Positions 50,196 through 60,215 are shown, counted from the first letter of the stretch. The stretch: DNA of 64,000 nt from Micromonospora inositola (GCF_900090285.1 NZ_LT607754.1:5234001-5298000); one strand, 5' to 3'. Notes: generated by a model from the sequence alone, not told the origin. Numbers and translations: made by a program.

Positions 50196-50687
50196 TCAGC
50201 CGGCGGGTCCCTCGGCGACCAGGACGACGCGGCGCAGCAGGTCCGACAGCAGGCGGCGCTCGTCCGGCGCCAGGGCGCCCAGCAGGCGGTGCTCCTCGCC
50301 GCCCACCACGTCCATCGCGCGCAGCCAGGCGGCCCGGCCGGCGTCGGTCAGCTCCACGTCGACCCGGCGCCGGTCGACGGTGGAGGGGATCCGGCGGACG
50401 AAGTCCCGCCGCAGCAGCCCGTCCACCCGGGCGGTGATCGAGGCCGGGGCCATGCCGAGGTCGCCGGCGATCTCCGACGGCGCGCCCCGACCGCCTCGCC
50501 CGGCCAGGGCGTGCAGGGTGTCGAACTCGTGCGTCTGCAGGTCCAGGTCCGCCATCGCCTGTTCCTTGACCGCGCGCAGGTGCCGGGTGAGGAACTGCAT
50601 CCGGGTGACCGCGCCCTCGACGTCCGGGTCCAGGTCGGGCAGCACGGGCAGCCAGCGCTGCACGTGCAGATCTACGCGGTCGGTCAC
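50196..50687 (-). CDS. MarR-family transcriptional regulator
   Basis: The 163-aa protein from GTG 50687 has the MarR fold: MQFLTRHLRAVKEQAMADLD, LQTHEFDTLHALAGRGGRGA, PSEIAGDLGMAPASITARVD, GLLRRDFVRRIPSTVDRRRV and DVELTDAGRAAWLRAMDVVG. The recognition helix and the wing (STVDRRRVDVELT) are intact. It is divergent from an MFS exporter gene; an AT-rich operator lies between, so it likely represses the exporter until a ligand binds. Confidence 0.92.
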   Translation of the reverse strand: MTDRVDLHVQRWLPVLPDLDPDVEGAVTRMQFLTRHLRAVKEQAMADLDLQTHEFDTLHALAGRGGRGAPSEIAGDLGMAPASITARVDGLLRRDFVRRIPSTVDRRRVDVELTDAGRAAWLRAMDVVGGEEHRLLGALAPDERRLLSDLLRRVVLVAEGPAG

Positions 50688-50710
50688 GGGTACCAGCCTA
50701 CGTCGGCGCC

Positions 50711-50735
50711 GAAATATTCGTTGACGAAATATTCG
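50711..50735. promoter_or_regulatory. duplicated GAAATATTCG operator between marR and MFS genes
   Basis: GAAATATTCG occurs at 50711-50720 and again at 50726-50735. Read together, the inner halves form a near-palindrome (AATATTCGTTGACGAAATATT). It is the only AT-rich stretch in the 69-base divergent gap, which fits a MarR dimer site overlapping both promoters. Confidence 0.65.
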
Positions 50736-50756
50736 ACGCCGAACTACCTTGTCGTG

Positions 50757-51992
50757 GTGACCCATCCGCTCCGGCTCCGCTCCTTCCGGCTGCTCTTCCT
50801 CGGCCGCACCGTCTCCGCCGTCGGCGACGCCGTGGTGCCCACCGCGCTGGCCCTCGCCGTGCTCCGCGCCACCGGCTCCACCGCCGCGCTGGCCCTCGTC
50901 CTCGGCTGCGCGATGCTCCCCCGGCTGCTCCTGCTGCCCCTCGGCGGCGTGGTGGCCGACCGGTTCGACGCCCGCCGCGTCGCAATCGGCACCGACCTGG
51001 CGCGCTGCGTCGCCCAACTGGTCGTCGGCGCCGAACTGCTCGGCGGCACCCCGTCGCTCACCCACATCGCGGTGGCCGCCGCGCTCGGCGGCGTGGCCTC
51101 CGCGTTCGCCATGCCCACCGCCTCACCGCTGGTCGCCGGCACCGTCGAGCCCGCCGCCCGGCAGCGCGCCAACGCGCTGATGGGCGTCACCGCCAACGCC
51201 AGCCGGCTGCTCGGCCCCGCCCTGGCCGGGCTGCTGATCTGGACCGCCGGCCCCGGCTGGGCGTTCGTCCTCGACGCGCTGTCGTTCGCCCTCAGCGCGC
51301 TGCTGCTGTCGGTCATCCGGGTCCGCCACGTCCCCGTGCCCCGCCGGTCCATCCGGACCGACCTGGCGCTCGGCTGGCGGGAGGTCCGCTCCCGCGACTG
51401 GTTCTGGAGCAGCCTGCTCGCCCACGGCGTCTGGAACGGCGCCGCCGCGGTGCTGCTCACCCTCGGGCCGCTGGTCGCAGTGGACCGCCTGGGCGGGGAG
51501 GGCGTCTGGGTGCTGTTGCAGCAGGGCGGCGCCGTCGGCATGCTCGCCGGGTCGCTGCTGGCCGCCCGGGCCCGACCCCGCCGGCCGGTGCTGGTGGCCA
51601 ACCTCGGCCTCGCCACGTACGCGGCGCCGCTGCTCCTGCTCGCCGTCGCCGCGCCCGCCGGCGCGGTCATCGCCGCCTACTGCCTCGCGCTGACCGCGCT
51701 GGGCTTCCTCAACCCGGTCTGGGAGACCGTGGTGCAGGGCCAGTTCCCGCCGCAGGTGCTCGCCCGGGTCACCTCGTACGACTGGCTGGTGTCGCTGGGC
51801 GCCATGCCGCTCGGCTACGCCCTCGCCCCGCTGGCGTCCCGGGCCTGGGGCCCGCCGGTGCCCCTCGCCGTCGCCGGGGCGCTGGTCGCCCTCGCCTGCG
51901 CCGGCACCGCCGCCGTCCCCGCGGTACGCCGGCTGGGCTGGCCGGTCAGCGCCCCGCCGGCTCCCGCCGAGCAGGTCCCGGCGGGGCGCTGA
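50757..51992 (+). CDS. MFS exporter (DHA3-like), MarR-linked
   Basis: The 411-aa protein starts at GTG 50757 (or 50754). It has 12 spans with LRSFRLLFLGRTVSAVGDAV at the start, GGVVADRFDARRVAIGTDLA (motif A-like), ANASRLLGPALAGLLIWTAG and WETVVQGQFPPQVLARVTSY. These are traits of macrolide-efflux-like DHA3 exporters. The natural substrate is unknown. Its regulation by the divergent MarR gene is inferred from layout. Confidence 0.9.
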   Translation: MTHPLRLRSFRLLFLGRTVSAVGDAVVPTALALAVLRATGSTAALALVLGCAMLPRLLLLPLGGVVADRFDARRVAIGTDLARCVAQLVVGAELLGGTPSLTHIAVAAALGGVASAFAMPTASPLVAGTVEPAARQRANALMGVTANASRLLGPALAGLLIWTAGPGWAFVLDALSFALSALLLSVIRVRHVPVPRRSIRTDLALGWREVRSRDWFWSSLLAHGVWNGAAAVLLTLGPLVAVDRLGGEGVWVLLQQGGAVGMLAGSLLAARARPRRPVLVANLGLATYAAPLLLLAVAAPAGAVIAAYCLALTALGFLNPVWETVVQGQFPPQVLARVTSYDWLVSLGAMPLGYALAPLASRAWGPPVPLAVAGALVALACAGTAAVPAVRRLGWPVSAPPAPAEQVPAGR

Positions 51993-51996
51993 GAAG

Positions 51997-52386
51997 TCAG
52001 AGGGCGTGCCCGGTGGTGGCGTCCACGTGGTCGGGGACGGTCTCGTGCCGGTCCCCGACACTGGACGTGCCGGACGGCTCGAACATCAGGATCGACGCGC
52101 CCTCGGCGCTGGACGGCCGGTGCTCGACCCCGCGCGGCACCACGAACACCGCGCCGCGCGGCAGCACCACCTCCCGCTCGTCCGCTCCGTCGCGCAGCGC
52201 GATGCGCAGCTCCCCGTCGAGCACCAGGAAGAACTCGTCGGTGTGGTCGTGGGTGTGCCAGACGTGGTCACCGGCCACCTTGACGAGCCGGACGTCGTAG
52301 TCGTTGACCCTCGTGACGATGCGTGGGCTCCACAGCTGGTCGAAGCCCGCGAGGGCGGCGGTCAGCTCGATCGGCTCATCTCTCAT
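51997..52386 (-). CDS. cupin-domain protein
   Basis: The 129-aa protein from ATG 52386 contains WHTHDHTDEFFLVLDGELRI (metal-binding cupin motif 1 with H-H-E) and GAVFVVPRGVEHRPSSAEGA (motif 2). This is a single small beta barrel. It could bind a metal and a small substrate; the reaction cannot be named. Convergent with the MFS gene, ending 4 bases away. Confidence 0.9.
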   Translation of the reverse strand: MRDEPIELTAALAGFDQLWSPRIVTRVNDYDVRLVKVAGDHVWHTHDHTDEFFLVLDGELRIALRDGADEREVVLPRGAVFVVPRGVEHRPSSAEGASILMFEPSGTSSVGDRHETVPDHVDATTGHAL

Positions 52387-52413
52387 GCCGTCATCGTCGC
52401 CCACCGGCGCCGT

Positions 52414-52908
52414 TCACAGGGGACGGTGCATCACGTGCAGGCCCACCCGCCCCAGGGTGGGATGCGCGAAGGCCTCGGGCACCGTGCCGATCACCGTGAA
52501 CCCGAGCTGCCGATACAGCCGCACCGCCGCCTCGTTGACCTCCACCACCGCGTTGAACTGCATCGCCGCGTACCCCTGCCGGCGGGCCCAGTCCAGCGCG
52601 TACTCGCACAGGGCCCGGCCGACGCCGCGGCCGCGGGCGGCGGCGGGCACCATGAAACTGGCGGTGGCGACGTGCGAACCGGGGCCGGGCTTGTTCGGCC
52701 CCATCTTGGCGGTGCCGAGGATCTTCCCGTCCTGCTCCGCCACCACCGTGTGGCCGGGCGTCCGCTCCACCCACACGTCGTGGCATATCTCGGCGGTCCA
52801 GCCTGGGTCGTACGGGAAGGTCTCCTGGGCGGTGATGACGTCCTGGACGATCGGCCAGACCTGCTCCCAGTCGGCCTCGATGAACTCTCGGATCCGCATC
52901 CGCGGCAC
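52414..52908 (-). CDS. GNAT N-acetyltransferase
   Basis: The 164-aa protein starts MPRMRIREFIEADWEQVWPI and has HTVVAEQDGKILGTAKMGPN, ASFMVPAAARGRGVGRALCE (acetyl-CoA loop), YAAMQFNAVVEVNEAAVRLY and RQLGFTVIGTVPEAFAHP. It is close to the L-amino-acid acyltransferase (MnaT/phosphinothricin) type in pattern. The substrate is unknown. Confidence 0.9.
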   Translation of the reverse strand: MPRMRIREFIEADWEQVWPIVQDVITAQETFPYDPGWTAEICHDVWVERTPGHTVVAEQDGKILGTAKMGPNKPGPGSHVATASFMVPAAARGRGVGRALCEYALDWARRQGYAAMQFNAVVEVNEAAVRLYRQLGFTVIGTVPEAFAHPTLGRVGLHVMHRPL

Positions 52909-52980
52909 GCTAGTCGGACGCCTGATCGCCGGCGATCCGGTTTCCGGTCGCGTGCCCGAACCGTGACCCCCGCCCGGGAG

Positions 52981-55230
52981 TCACGGGCGCTGCGCCCGAT
53001 CTGCTCGCAGCCGGTCTGCCAGCTCGCGGACTGCCGCGGCGTAGCGATCGTCCGATTCATATGGTGTGTGCCCCCATATCGGCGGCGGGGTGCTGTCCCC
53101 AGGTGGTGCCAGCACGTCTTCGGGGTCGCGTAGGCGGCGGTCCACCAACACAGCGGGCGGAGGGCACGCGCGCGGGTCCCCGGGCCGCTGTGTGGAGAAG
53201 ATCCAGCCGCCGATGGGGTCGGTGTTGCTCCACAGGTTCAGCCAGCGCCACCCGATCTGGTCGCCGATTTCGTGCAGCACCGGCCCGCCGAGGTACGCCG
53301 GGTAGAGCTGGGCGCAGAGTCGCTTGAGGGGGGAGGCATAGGTGAGCAGCGCGACTCGTCGCCGCACCTCTGGCGGCAGTCGCAGCACGGTTGCGGCCAA
53401 AATGACCGACCCCTGGCTGTGTCCGCTGAGCACCACCCCGTCGTAGCGTCGCGCCAGCTGGCAGATCCGATCCGTCAGCTCGGGCACCGCCCGCTCGGTA
53501 TAGCAGGGCGGCGCGAACGGGTGGGCCGCGCGGGGCCAGAAGGTGCCGAGGTCCCACAGCACTCCGACGTAGCGGCGAAATCCTGCCGTCCGTGAGGCGA
53601 ACAGCCCGCCCACCAGGAGCCCGACGACGACTGCGAGGATCAGATAGTTGCCGATGGCCATCACTACGCTCAGCACATTGCTGGGCACGCCGAGGAGGCT
53701 CCGCGCCAGCGGGTTGGGCTCCAAGCCCACAAGAGCCAGCACGCTGGCCGCGAGCCCGATCACGGTCAGGCACGCGTAGGTTATGGCCAGTGAGCCCAGC
53801 TGCTCGGTGAAGGATGCCCGGATGACCGCTCTCTCCACTCGCCGGACCTGGGCGTTCGCCTCCGGCGGGGGAGCCGGGTAATCCCGGGCCGCGATGGCTG
53901 CTGCGGTTCGCCGACGGTCCGTGCGGGTCGACAGGATGATGATGGCGCACGCCGTCACGGCGGCGATCGTGGTCAGGAAGAAGGCCAGGATCGCCCACCG
54001 GTATGCCGGCACCGGCACCGCCAGGTCCCTCGGCCGCAGCATGAGCGGCTGCCTGCTGAGCAGAGACGCCGCACGGTAGACCAGCTCGCCCGAAAGGGCC
54101 CCCGCCAGGCCCGTCGCGACTGCGGCGACGACGGCGGCGCCCAACCCGCGCAGAAGCGCCGGCCGGCGGTCCCGGCCGCCAGGACGCCACAGCACCAGTA
54201 CGGCGAGCGCGACGAGCAGCGCCGTTTGGGTGACGAACACAATGGCGACGATGTCGTCGTACCCGGGCAGTCCGTTCGACCGCGGCCAGCGGACCGGTTC
54301 CACGGCGACGGACCCGAGCGTCGCGACCGTCAGGCCGCCGGCTACGGCGCGCAGCACCAGAGGCATCCGATCCGTGGTGCTGGCGATCGGAGCCGAGTCC
54401 AGTAGGCCCGGGACGCAGAGCAGCACCACACACGTGGCCAGCAGCGCTCCAGCGAGCGCGGACAGCACGACCACCGTCACGGAAGCCCCGGCGGCGGCGC
54501 GTGCGGCGAGCAGCACGACGTCCAGCGTGACGAAAGCAGCGGCGACGTGGATCGCGTGAAGACGTTTCGCCCTCGGCGAGACGTCCCACCGGTCCAGCGC
54601 CGTGAGGTGTTCACCCTGCGGCTTTGCGGTCGGCAGCCGGAAGGCTCCGTACGAGCGAGTCTGTCGTGCGTTGAGAAACCACACCAGTGCCACCGCGGCG
54701 AACGGCACCAGGGCCAGCAGCGCCAGGCGCAGACCGACCGGTCGGGCGCCCAGCCAGGACAGCCAGCCACGGCCGGCGAGACAGCGGGACGAGCCCATGC
54801 ACTTCCATGCCAGGAGGTCGAGGGCGACCCCAGCCGCCGTCAGCGCGTAGACCAGTGTCAGCGTGAGCGCGACGAGCCGGCACAGCACCGTGACGCCGGA
54901 CTGCAAGCCCCCTCCCGCCGGGCGCATCCAGAACGTCACGTTGCTCAGCATGAACGGCAGCAGAAACACCAGGGACAGCGTCCGCGCCGCGGTGCCCGAG
55001 GCCAGGTCGCTCCACTGGTACGCCTCCAGCACCGTCCCACCTGCACCCCTGGTGTGCCGGGATTGCGTTCGGGGGCGGTAGAAGCCGGCCCGGCGGTCAC
55101 CGGCCACCTGGCGAACGTCCCGGCAGCCGAGCACCTGACCGGCCCCGGCGCCCGCCACCCCATGGACCCTCAGCTCCACGATTTCCCCTGACAACCGCCC
55201 TTGCCCGGATGACGGTGACTCTTCGCGCAT
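52981..55230 (-). CDS. large multipass membrane protein with lipase-like GHSQGS motif
   Basis: ATG 55230 follows GGAGGG; a TTG at 55248 is possible. The 749-aa protein begins with VELRVHGVAGAGAGQVLG, an oxyanion-like HG segment. At least eight membrane spans follow between about residues 80 and 540 (LSLVFLLPFMLSNVTFWM, LALLALVPFAAVALVWFL, AILAFFLTTIAAVTACAII). The C-terminal cytosolic part has YDGVVLSGHSQGSVILAATV, a serine-hydrolase nucleophile elbow, and ALLTYASPLKRLCAQLYPAY. This split alpha/beta-hydrolase around a membrane core is known in actinobacterial hypothetical proteins. The function is unknown. Confidence 0.8.
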   Translation of the reverse strand: MREESPSSGQGRLSGEIVELRVHGVAGAGAGQVLGCRDVRQVAGDRRAGFYRPRTQSRHTRGAGGTVLEAYQWSDLASGTAARTLSLVFLLPFMLSNVTFWMRPAGGGLQSGVTVLCRLVALTLTLVYALTAAGVALDLLAWKCMGSSRCLAGRGWLSWLGARPVGLRLALLALVPFAAVALVWFLNARQTRSYGAFRLPTAKPQGEHLTALDRWDVSPRAKRLHAIHVAAAFVTLDVVLLAARAAAGASVTVVVLSALAGALLATCVVLLCVPGLLDSAPIASTTDRMPLVLRAVAGGLTVATLGSVAVEPVRWPRSNGLPGYDDIVAIVFVTQTALLVALAVLVLWRPGGRDRRPALLRGLGAAVVAAVATGLAGALSGELVYRAASLLSRQPLMLRPRDLAVPVPAYRWAILAFFLTTIAAVTACAIIILSTRTDRRRTAAAIAARDYPAPPPEANAQVRRVERAVIRASFTEQLGSLAITYACLTVIGLAASVLALVGLEPNPLARSLLGVPSNVLSVVMAIGNYLILAVVVGLLVGGLFASRTAGFRRYVGVLWDLGTFWPRAAHPFAPPCYTERAVPELTDRICQLARRYDGVVLSGHSQGSVILAATVLRLPPEVRRRVALLTYASPLKRLCAQLYPAYLGGPVLHEIGDQIGWRWLNLWSNTDPIGGWIFSTQRPGDPRACPPPAVLVDRRLRDPEDVLAPPGDSTPPPIWGHTPYESDDRYAAAVRELADRLRADRAQRP

Positions 55231-55459
55231 CAGCCAGCGACCCTCCAACCGCGGCCAGCAGCCTGTGGTGAGCCGCGACCATGATCGCAGTGGTCGCTAC
55301 CCGGCTGGCGCCGATGTCTACCCGCGCCGACGCCCAACAACCACCCGGGCCTGAGCCTGAACGTCGCCACCATGGCGGCCACCCACCCGCCAGAGTCGAC
55401 CCTCCGAGAGCAGCCAGATGTCCCGCCGGGCCATGCTGCCCCAGCTCCCGTTCCACCAG

Positions 55460-55701
55460 CGACCACGTACCGCCACCAGACCGACCGGCTCGACGGCCAG
55501 CCGCCGGGCCGCGGCCTCCAGCGCCTGCGCCGACGCCCGATCGAGCCACTGCGCGTCGTCGACCACGCAGACCAGCGGGCGTTCCTCGGCCACCTCCGAC
55601 AGCAGGCCGAGCACGGCCAGACCCACCAGGAACCGGTCGGGCGGCGGGCCGCCGGCGAGGCCGAACGCCGTCCGCAGGGCATCGTGCTGCGGCGCCGGCA
55701 T
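55460..55701 (-). pseudogene. fragment of a LuxR-type AAA ATPase regulator
   Basis: From ATG 55701 the frame reads [40 protein letters not shown] and [20 protein letters not shown], then [19 protein letters not shown]. This is the Walker B/sensor region of large LuxR-family (LAL) regulators, which carry VDDAQWLD. Walker A and the HTH are absent, and the frame degenerates after 55460. Confidence 0.7.
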
Positions 55702-55726
55702 GGTGTCACCGCGAACCGGAGGGGGC

Positions 55727-56923
55727 TCAGGATTTCTGCAGCGGCCGGAACGCGGCCCGCACCTCGGTCGCGAAGAGGTCGGGCTCCTCCCACGCGGCGA
55801 AGTGGCCACCGCTGTCGACCTCGTTGAAGTACGCGAGGTCGGGGTAGACCGTCTCGACCCAGCTACGCGGGGCAGCCCAGATCTCGCCGGGGAACGTCGT
55901 GAAGCCGACCGGGACCGAGACCGCCGGAGGAGCCTGGCCGGCCGCACTGGCCGCGGCCAGGAACCGTCCGAATTCCCAGTACCACCGGGCGGCCGAGGCG
56001 CCGGTGCCCGTCAGCCAGTACAGCGTGACGTTGTCGACGATGCTGTCCCGGGTAAGGCCGCCCACGGGCTCGCCGTCAACGAACGCGCGGGAGATCTTGT
56101 AGTAGCTGTCCGTGTCGTGGTCGAGCATCCAGGCCGCCAGCCCGACCGGCGAATCCAGCAGGGAGTAGCCGATCGTCTGCGGCCGGGTGGTCTGCTCCAG
56201 GAAGTAGCCGAAGCCGTCCGTCGTGAACGTGTTGAGCGCGTCGTGCGCCGCGCGTTCCTGCTCGGACTCGGCCGGCAGTTGGTCCTTGATACCGATCGCC
56301 CCGGCGAGCAAGTTGACGTGGATGCCGAGCAACCCTTCGGGTCCTTGGCGGCCCATCGCGTCCGTGACGGCGGCGCCCACGTCGCCGCCCTGGGCGACGT
56401 AGCGCGGGTAGCCGAGGCGGTTCATCAGCTCCGCCCACGCGCGTGCGATGCGGCCGTTCTCCCAGCCGAGTTCGGTCGGCTCGCCCGAGAAGCCGTAGCC
56501 AGGCAAGGACGGCAGCACCAGGTGGAAGGCGTCCTCGGCCCGTCCGCCGTGCGCGGTCGGGTCGGTGAGCGGGCCAATGACCCCGAGCAGCTCGGCGACC
56601 GAGCCCGGCCAGCCGTGCGTCATGATCAGCGGCAGGGCCTTCTCGTGCTGCGACCGCACGTGGATGAAGTGGATCTCGACGCCGTCGATGTCCGTCGTGT
56701 ACTGCGGCAGGGCGTTCAGCTTCGCCTCGAACGCGCGCCAGTCGTGATCGGTCGTCCAGTAGCGGGCCAGCTCCTGGACCGTCGCCAGCTGCACGCCCTG
56801 GGAGCGATCGGTGACCAGCTCTCGGGTGGGCCAGCGCGTGGCCGCGATCCGGCGACGCATGTCGGCGATCGCTTCTTCCGGCGTGTCGAGCCGGAAGGGA
56901 CGGATTTCGTCGTCGTTGGACAT
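55727..56923 (-). CDS. epoxide hydrolase family protein
   Basis: ATG 56923 ([20 protein letters not shown]) gives 398 aa, starting with the epoxide-hydrolase N-terminal cap domain ([20 protein letters not shown]). The alpha/beta-hydrolase core has [28 protein letters not shown], and the nucleophile region [16 protein letters not shown] with Asp. A late [20 protein letters not shown] supplies the catalytic His. It opens epoxides to diols. In-frame sequence upstream to 56995 lacks a better start. Confidence 0.93.
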   Translation of the reverse strand: MSNDDEIRPFRLDTPEEAIADMRRRIAATRWPTRELVTDRSQGVQLATVQELARYWTTDHDWRAFEAKLNALPQYTTDIDGVEIHFIHVRSQHEKALPLIMTHGWPGSVAELLGVIGPLTDPTAHGGRAEDAFHLVLPSLPGYGFSGEPTELGWENGRIARAWAELMNRLGYPRYVAQGGDVGAAVTDAMGRQGPEGLLGIHVNLLAGAIGIKDQLPAESEQERAAHDALNTFTTDGFGYFLEQTTRPQTIGYSLLDSPVGLAAWMLDHDTDSYYKISRAFVDGEPVGGLTRDSIVDNVTLYWLTGTGASAARWYWEFGRFLAAASAAGQAPPAVSVPVGFTTFPGEIWAAPRSWVETVYPDLAYFNEVDSGGHFAAWEEPDLFATEVRAAFRPLQKS

Positions 56924-57091
56924 GTTCTCCACCTGCCAGGTCGGGTCGACCGGTGCCGGGGCGCCGGCGGGGCTGGCACGCGCCCAGTCTCGCACCGGCC
57001 CGGCGACCGGCGGACCGGAACGTGATTTCGCCCTTGGGTCCGGCCCCGCACTGCGACGTGGAGACCCGGCCGAACAGGGTGATGAACCGCG

Positions 57092-58042
57092 CTAGTCGGC
57101 GACGTGGATGACGATCTTCCCGCGGCGTTTGCCAGTCTCGAGCGCCTCGTAACCTGAGCGTGTCTCAGTGAGGGGCAGCACGCGGTCCAGCACCGGCCTC
57201 AACCGGCCGTTGTCGACGAGTTCGGCGATGGAACGCAACGCGTTCTGGTCGGGCTCGACGATGAAGTACACCCCGCGGGCGTCGTGCCGGGCTGCCTCCT
57301 GCTGGTCGGGAGGCGCGGAGAGGGTGACCAGAATGCCGCCCGGCTTCAGAACCGACCAGGACCGCGACTGCGTCGCTCCCCCGACAAGATCAACGACGAC
57401 ATCCACGTCGCTGACGTGATCCTCGAAGCGGTCGTGCGCATAGTCGATGGCCTGCTCGGCACCCAGACCCTTGACGAATTCCAGGTCGGCCGCCGCCGCC
57501 GTGGCGCTCACGCGAGCACCGAGACCGGCCGCGAGCTGCACCACGTAGCTCCCCACGCCGCCGGCGCCGCCCTGCACCAACACGTGCTGGCCGGCCTGCA
57601 GGTCGGCGTGGTCCACCAGTGCCTGCCAGGCGCTCAGCGCAGCCAGTGGGAGCGCTGCGGCGTGGTCATGGTCAACGGTGGCGGGTTTGCCCGCCACGAC
57701 GGCCGCGGGCAGGGCGACGTACTCGGCGGCCGCGCCATCGCGGGTGAAGGGGATCAACCCGTAGACGGCCTCCCCTTCGGTGGGGCTCTCCACCCCCGCC
57801 CCGGACGCCGCGACGACTCCGGAGAACTCGTGCGACGGGATGATCGGGGTGCGGTCGGGTCCTGTCCCGTCCGAGCTGTGCGTCCAGGTTGCCGGCCAGG
57901 TGAGCTCGTGGGGGGTCATGGAAGCAGCCTTCACGGCCACCAACACGTCACCAGGCCCCGGCTCGGGCCGCGGCGCCTGCTCGTACACGAGCTGTTCCGG
58001 GCCGCCCCTGGTGTGCGCTCTCACGGCGTACATCGTGCTCAT
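57092..58042 (-). CDS. NADP-dependent MDR oxidoreductase (quinone oxidoreductase-like)
   Basis: ATG 58042 gives 316 aa (MYAVRAHTRGGPEQLVYEQA two codons in). The family pattern is PGDVLVAVKAASMTPHELTW, IIPSHEFSGVVAASGAGVES, HVLVQGGAGGVGSYVVQLAA (the GGAGGVG NADP loop) and LVGGATQSRSWSVLKPGGIL. The catalytic zinc ligands of alcohol dehydrogenases are absent, as in QOR-type enzymes. It follows the epoxide hydrolase gene on the same strand with about 170 bases between. Confidence 0.92.
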   Translation of the reverse strand: MSTMYAVRAHTRGGPEQLVYEQAPRPEPGPGDVLVAVKAASMTPHELTWPATWTHSSDGTGPDRTPIIPSHEFSGVVAASGAGVESPTEGEAVYGLIPFTRDGAAAEYVALPAAVVAGKPATVDHDHAAALPLAALSAWQALVDHADLQAGQHVLVQGGAGGVGSYVVQLAAGLGARVSATAAAADLEFVKGLGAEQAIDYAHDRFEDHVSDVDVVVDLVGGATQSRSWSVLKPGGILVTLSAPPDQQEAARHDARGVYFIVEPDQNALRSIAELVDNGRLRPVLDRVLPLTETRSGYEALETGKRRGKIVIHVAD

Positions 58043-58247
58043 CCGACGACGTCTCCTTCCCGACCGCATCCAGGTCAGCCCCGCGCGGCGCCCCAGGCAG
58101 AGCTGGATCCCAGGTTGACTCCCGCATTATCTGGGCGTTGAGCAGCCGTCTGCCGGACTTCCGCAATCCCCTGCCCGTCGGGCGCAGAAGGCGCGATGGA
58201 TCAAGGCCCTCCGCATGAACAAACAGTCTCAAGGGTGACACTTCCGG

Positions 58248-59426
58248 CTAGCGGGGTGGTGACGGCATCTCGGGTGGGCGCCCGCGGGCGCGGGTCGTGT
58301 CGGCGACCGCGATTGCGGTGAGGACTGCGGTTGTGGCGAGGGCGGCCATCAGCGGCGGTACGAGGAGCATCACCGGGGCTATGGCGGCCAGCACGAGCAG
58401 TCCGATCGGCCGATCCCGGGACACCCGGCCGAACACGGCGTACTCGAAGTGGGCACGTCCGGCCAGGAACAGCGCGGGTCCACCGAGGATGACGGCGATC
58501 CAGCCCGGTGGGGTGTGTCCGAGTGGATGGGTGATGACGAGTTCGTCGCCGACGGCGGTGACGACGACGCCGGCCACCATGACTATGTGAGAGTACTTCG
58601 CCAAGAGGGTAGGGCGGAACGGCTCGGGGGATGCTTCGATGGCCGCGGCCAGTAGCTCGCCGGCCCGGTAGATGTAGATCCGCCAGATCAGCACGGTGGT
58701 GGCGACCGACACCAGGAACGCCGCGGTCCGGTCAGCCGCGAAGCCGCTGCGGTTGATGGTCAAGGTAGTGACCAGGATCAACTCGCCGAGCGCGATGATG
58801 AAGAACTGGCGGTAGCGCTCGGCCAGGTGCTCGGCCACGACAGACCACTCCGACCTGGGCGGGCGGCCCAGCCCCGGCGTGGGCCAGCCGAGCGCGAATC
58901 CCGCGTAGTCCACGGCCACCGCCAGCGCCCACAGCACCCCGCGCGCCGTGCCGTGCACCATGGCCCCCGCGATCCATGGCACCGCGGACACACCGAACCA
59001 GAACAGCGACCGTACGATTCTGCGCTTCAGTTCGCGGCCCTGCAGGGCGAGCACGAGGAAGAGGCCGCGGCCGAGCTGGATGGCGACGTAAACGCCTGCG
59101 AAGATCAGGCCTCCCTCGGCAAACGCCTCGGGCGCCGCGACAGCCAGCACCAGAGTGCCGACCAAGGTCGCGATGACCACCAGCTGTATCGCTGGCCGCT
59201 GCGGGTCGTACCGGTCGGTTACCGCCGCCGTGATGAACCAGACCCACCACATGGCCAGCAGCAGCACCAGCGTCTGGAAGGCGCCGCGCCAGCTGAGATC
59301 ATCGACCAGCCCCTGCGAGAGCTGGGCGAACACGACGACGAACGCCAGGTCGAAGAACAGTTCCAGGAACGTCGCCCGCTGTGGCTCCTCCGGTCTCCGC
59401 AGGAGCTCGCCCGCCTCACTCGCCAT
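58248..59426 (-). CDS. LtrA-family (low temperature requirement protein A) membrane protein
   Basis: The 392-aa protein has the LtrA signature ATFLELFFDLAFVVVFAQLS at residues about 18-37. It also has LLLAMWWVWFITAAVTDRYD, AERYRQFFIIALGELILVTT and YSHIVMVAGVVVTAVGDELV, with about 11 spans in all. Its biochemical role is unsettled; in Listeria the namesake affects growth in the cold. It stands alone. Confidence 0.92.
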   Translation of the reverse strand: MASEAGELLRRPEEPQRATFLELFFDLAFVVVFAQLSQGLVDDLSWRGAFQTLVLLLAMWWVWFITAAVTDRYDPQRPAIQLVVIATLVGTLVLAVAAPEAFAEGGLIFAGVYVAIQLGRGLFLVLALQGRELKRRIVRSLFWFGVSAVPWIAGAMVHGTARGVLWALAVAVDYAGFALGWPTPGLGRPPRSEWSVVAEHLAERYRQFFIIALGELILVTTLTINRSGFAADRTAAFLVSVATTVLIWRIYIYRAGELLAAAIEASPEPFRPTLLAKYSHIVMVAGVVVTAVGDELVITHPLGHTPPGWIAVILGGPALFLAGRAHFEYAVFGRVSRDRPIGLLVLAAIAPVMLLVPPLMAALATTAVLTAIAVADTTRARGRPPEMPSPPR

Positions 59427-59529
59427 CCGCTCGCCCGTTCTGTCGGCTCTGCGCCAGCATTAAGGAAGTCGTACCACGCCCTTGCGCCCACGGATGGCGA
59501 CAAGAGCGAGGCGCCAAGTGACGACCGCC

Positions 59530-60215
59530 AGCCAGGCAGGTGCTGGTCCATGCTGCCCGCGTCGCCGGCCTCGGGGACACGGGCGACACCTGGGACGCCC
59601 CGTCCGGGGGCGGGTGTCGCCGTGGGCGTCGACCCTGTCGTACGACCGGGCGGGAGTCGGCCGGAGCCCGGCCATGACCGGCGTGCGGACCTGCGCGGAC
59701 CGGGCCGACGAGCTGGCCGGGCTGCTCGCGGAACTGGCCCCTGGCTGCTGGTCAGGCACTCCTTCGGCGGCCTGATCGCGCGGCTGCTCACCTGCCGGCA
59801 CCCGCACGACATCGCCGGGCTGGTGCTGGTGGACGCCGTGGTCGAGCACCGGGAGACGGCGTACGAGGCGGTGCTCCCCGCCCACCTGCACGCCGCCAAC
59901 CGCGCCTACCTGACCGACCCGGCGCGCAACGCCGAACGGATCGACAAGCCCACCAGCTACCGGCAGGTCGCCGCGCGTCCGCTCCCCGACGGGGTGCTGC
60001 TCAGCGTCATCACCCGGGGCAGGCCGGACGCGGCCGGGCCGGACTGGCCGACGCCGGACATCCTGCGGGTGGGTCAGCGGATGCAACACGACCTCGCCCG
60101 CCGCCACGGTGCCCGGCACCGGATCGCCGCCCGCAGCCGCCACGGCGTCCACCACGAGGAGCCTGAGATCGTGGTGGCGGAGATCATGACGATGTTGAAG
60201 GGGACCCGGGGCTGA
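59530..60215 (+). pseudogene. alpha/beta-hydrolase, broken by frameshifts
   Basis: The N-terminal part VLVHAARVAGLGDTGDTWDA, the middle part STLSYDRAGVGRSPAMTGVR-ELAGLLAELAP and the C-terminal part (PWLLVRHSFGGLIARLLTCR, GLVLVDAVVEHRE and so on to 60215) lie in three different frames. The nucleophile elbow reads HSFGG, but the residue before is R instead of the usual G. Joined, it would be about 225 aa. It is likely a decayed gene. Confidence 0.6.
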
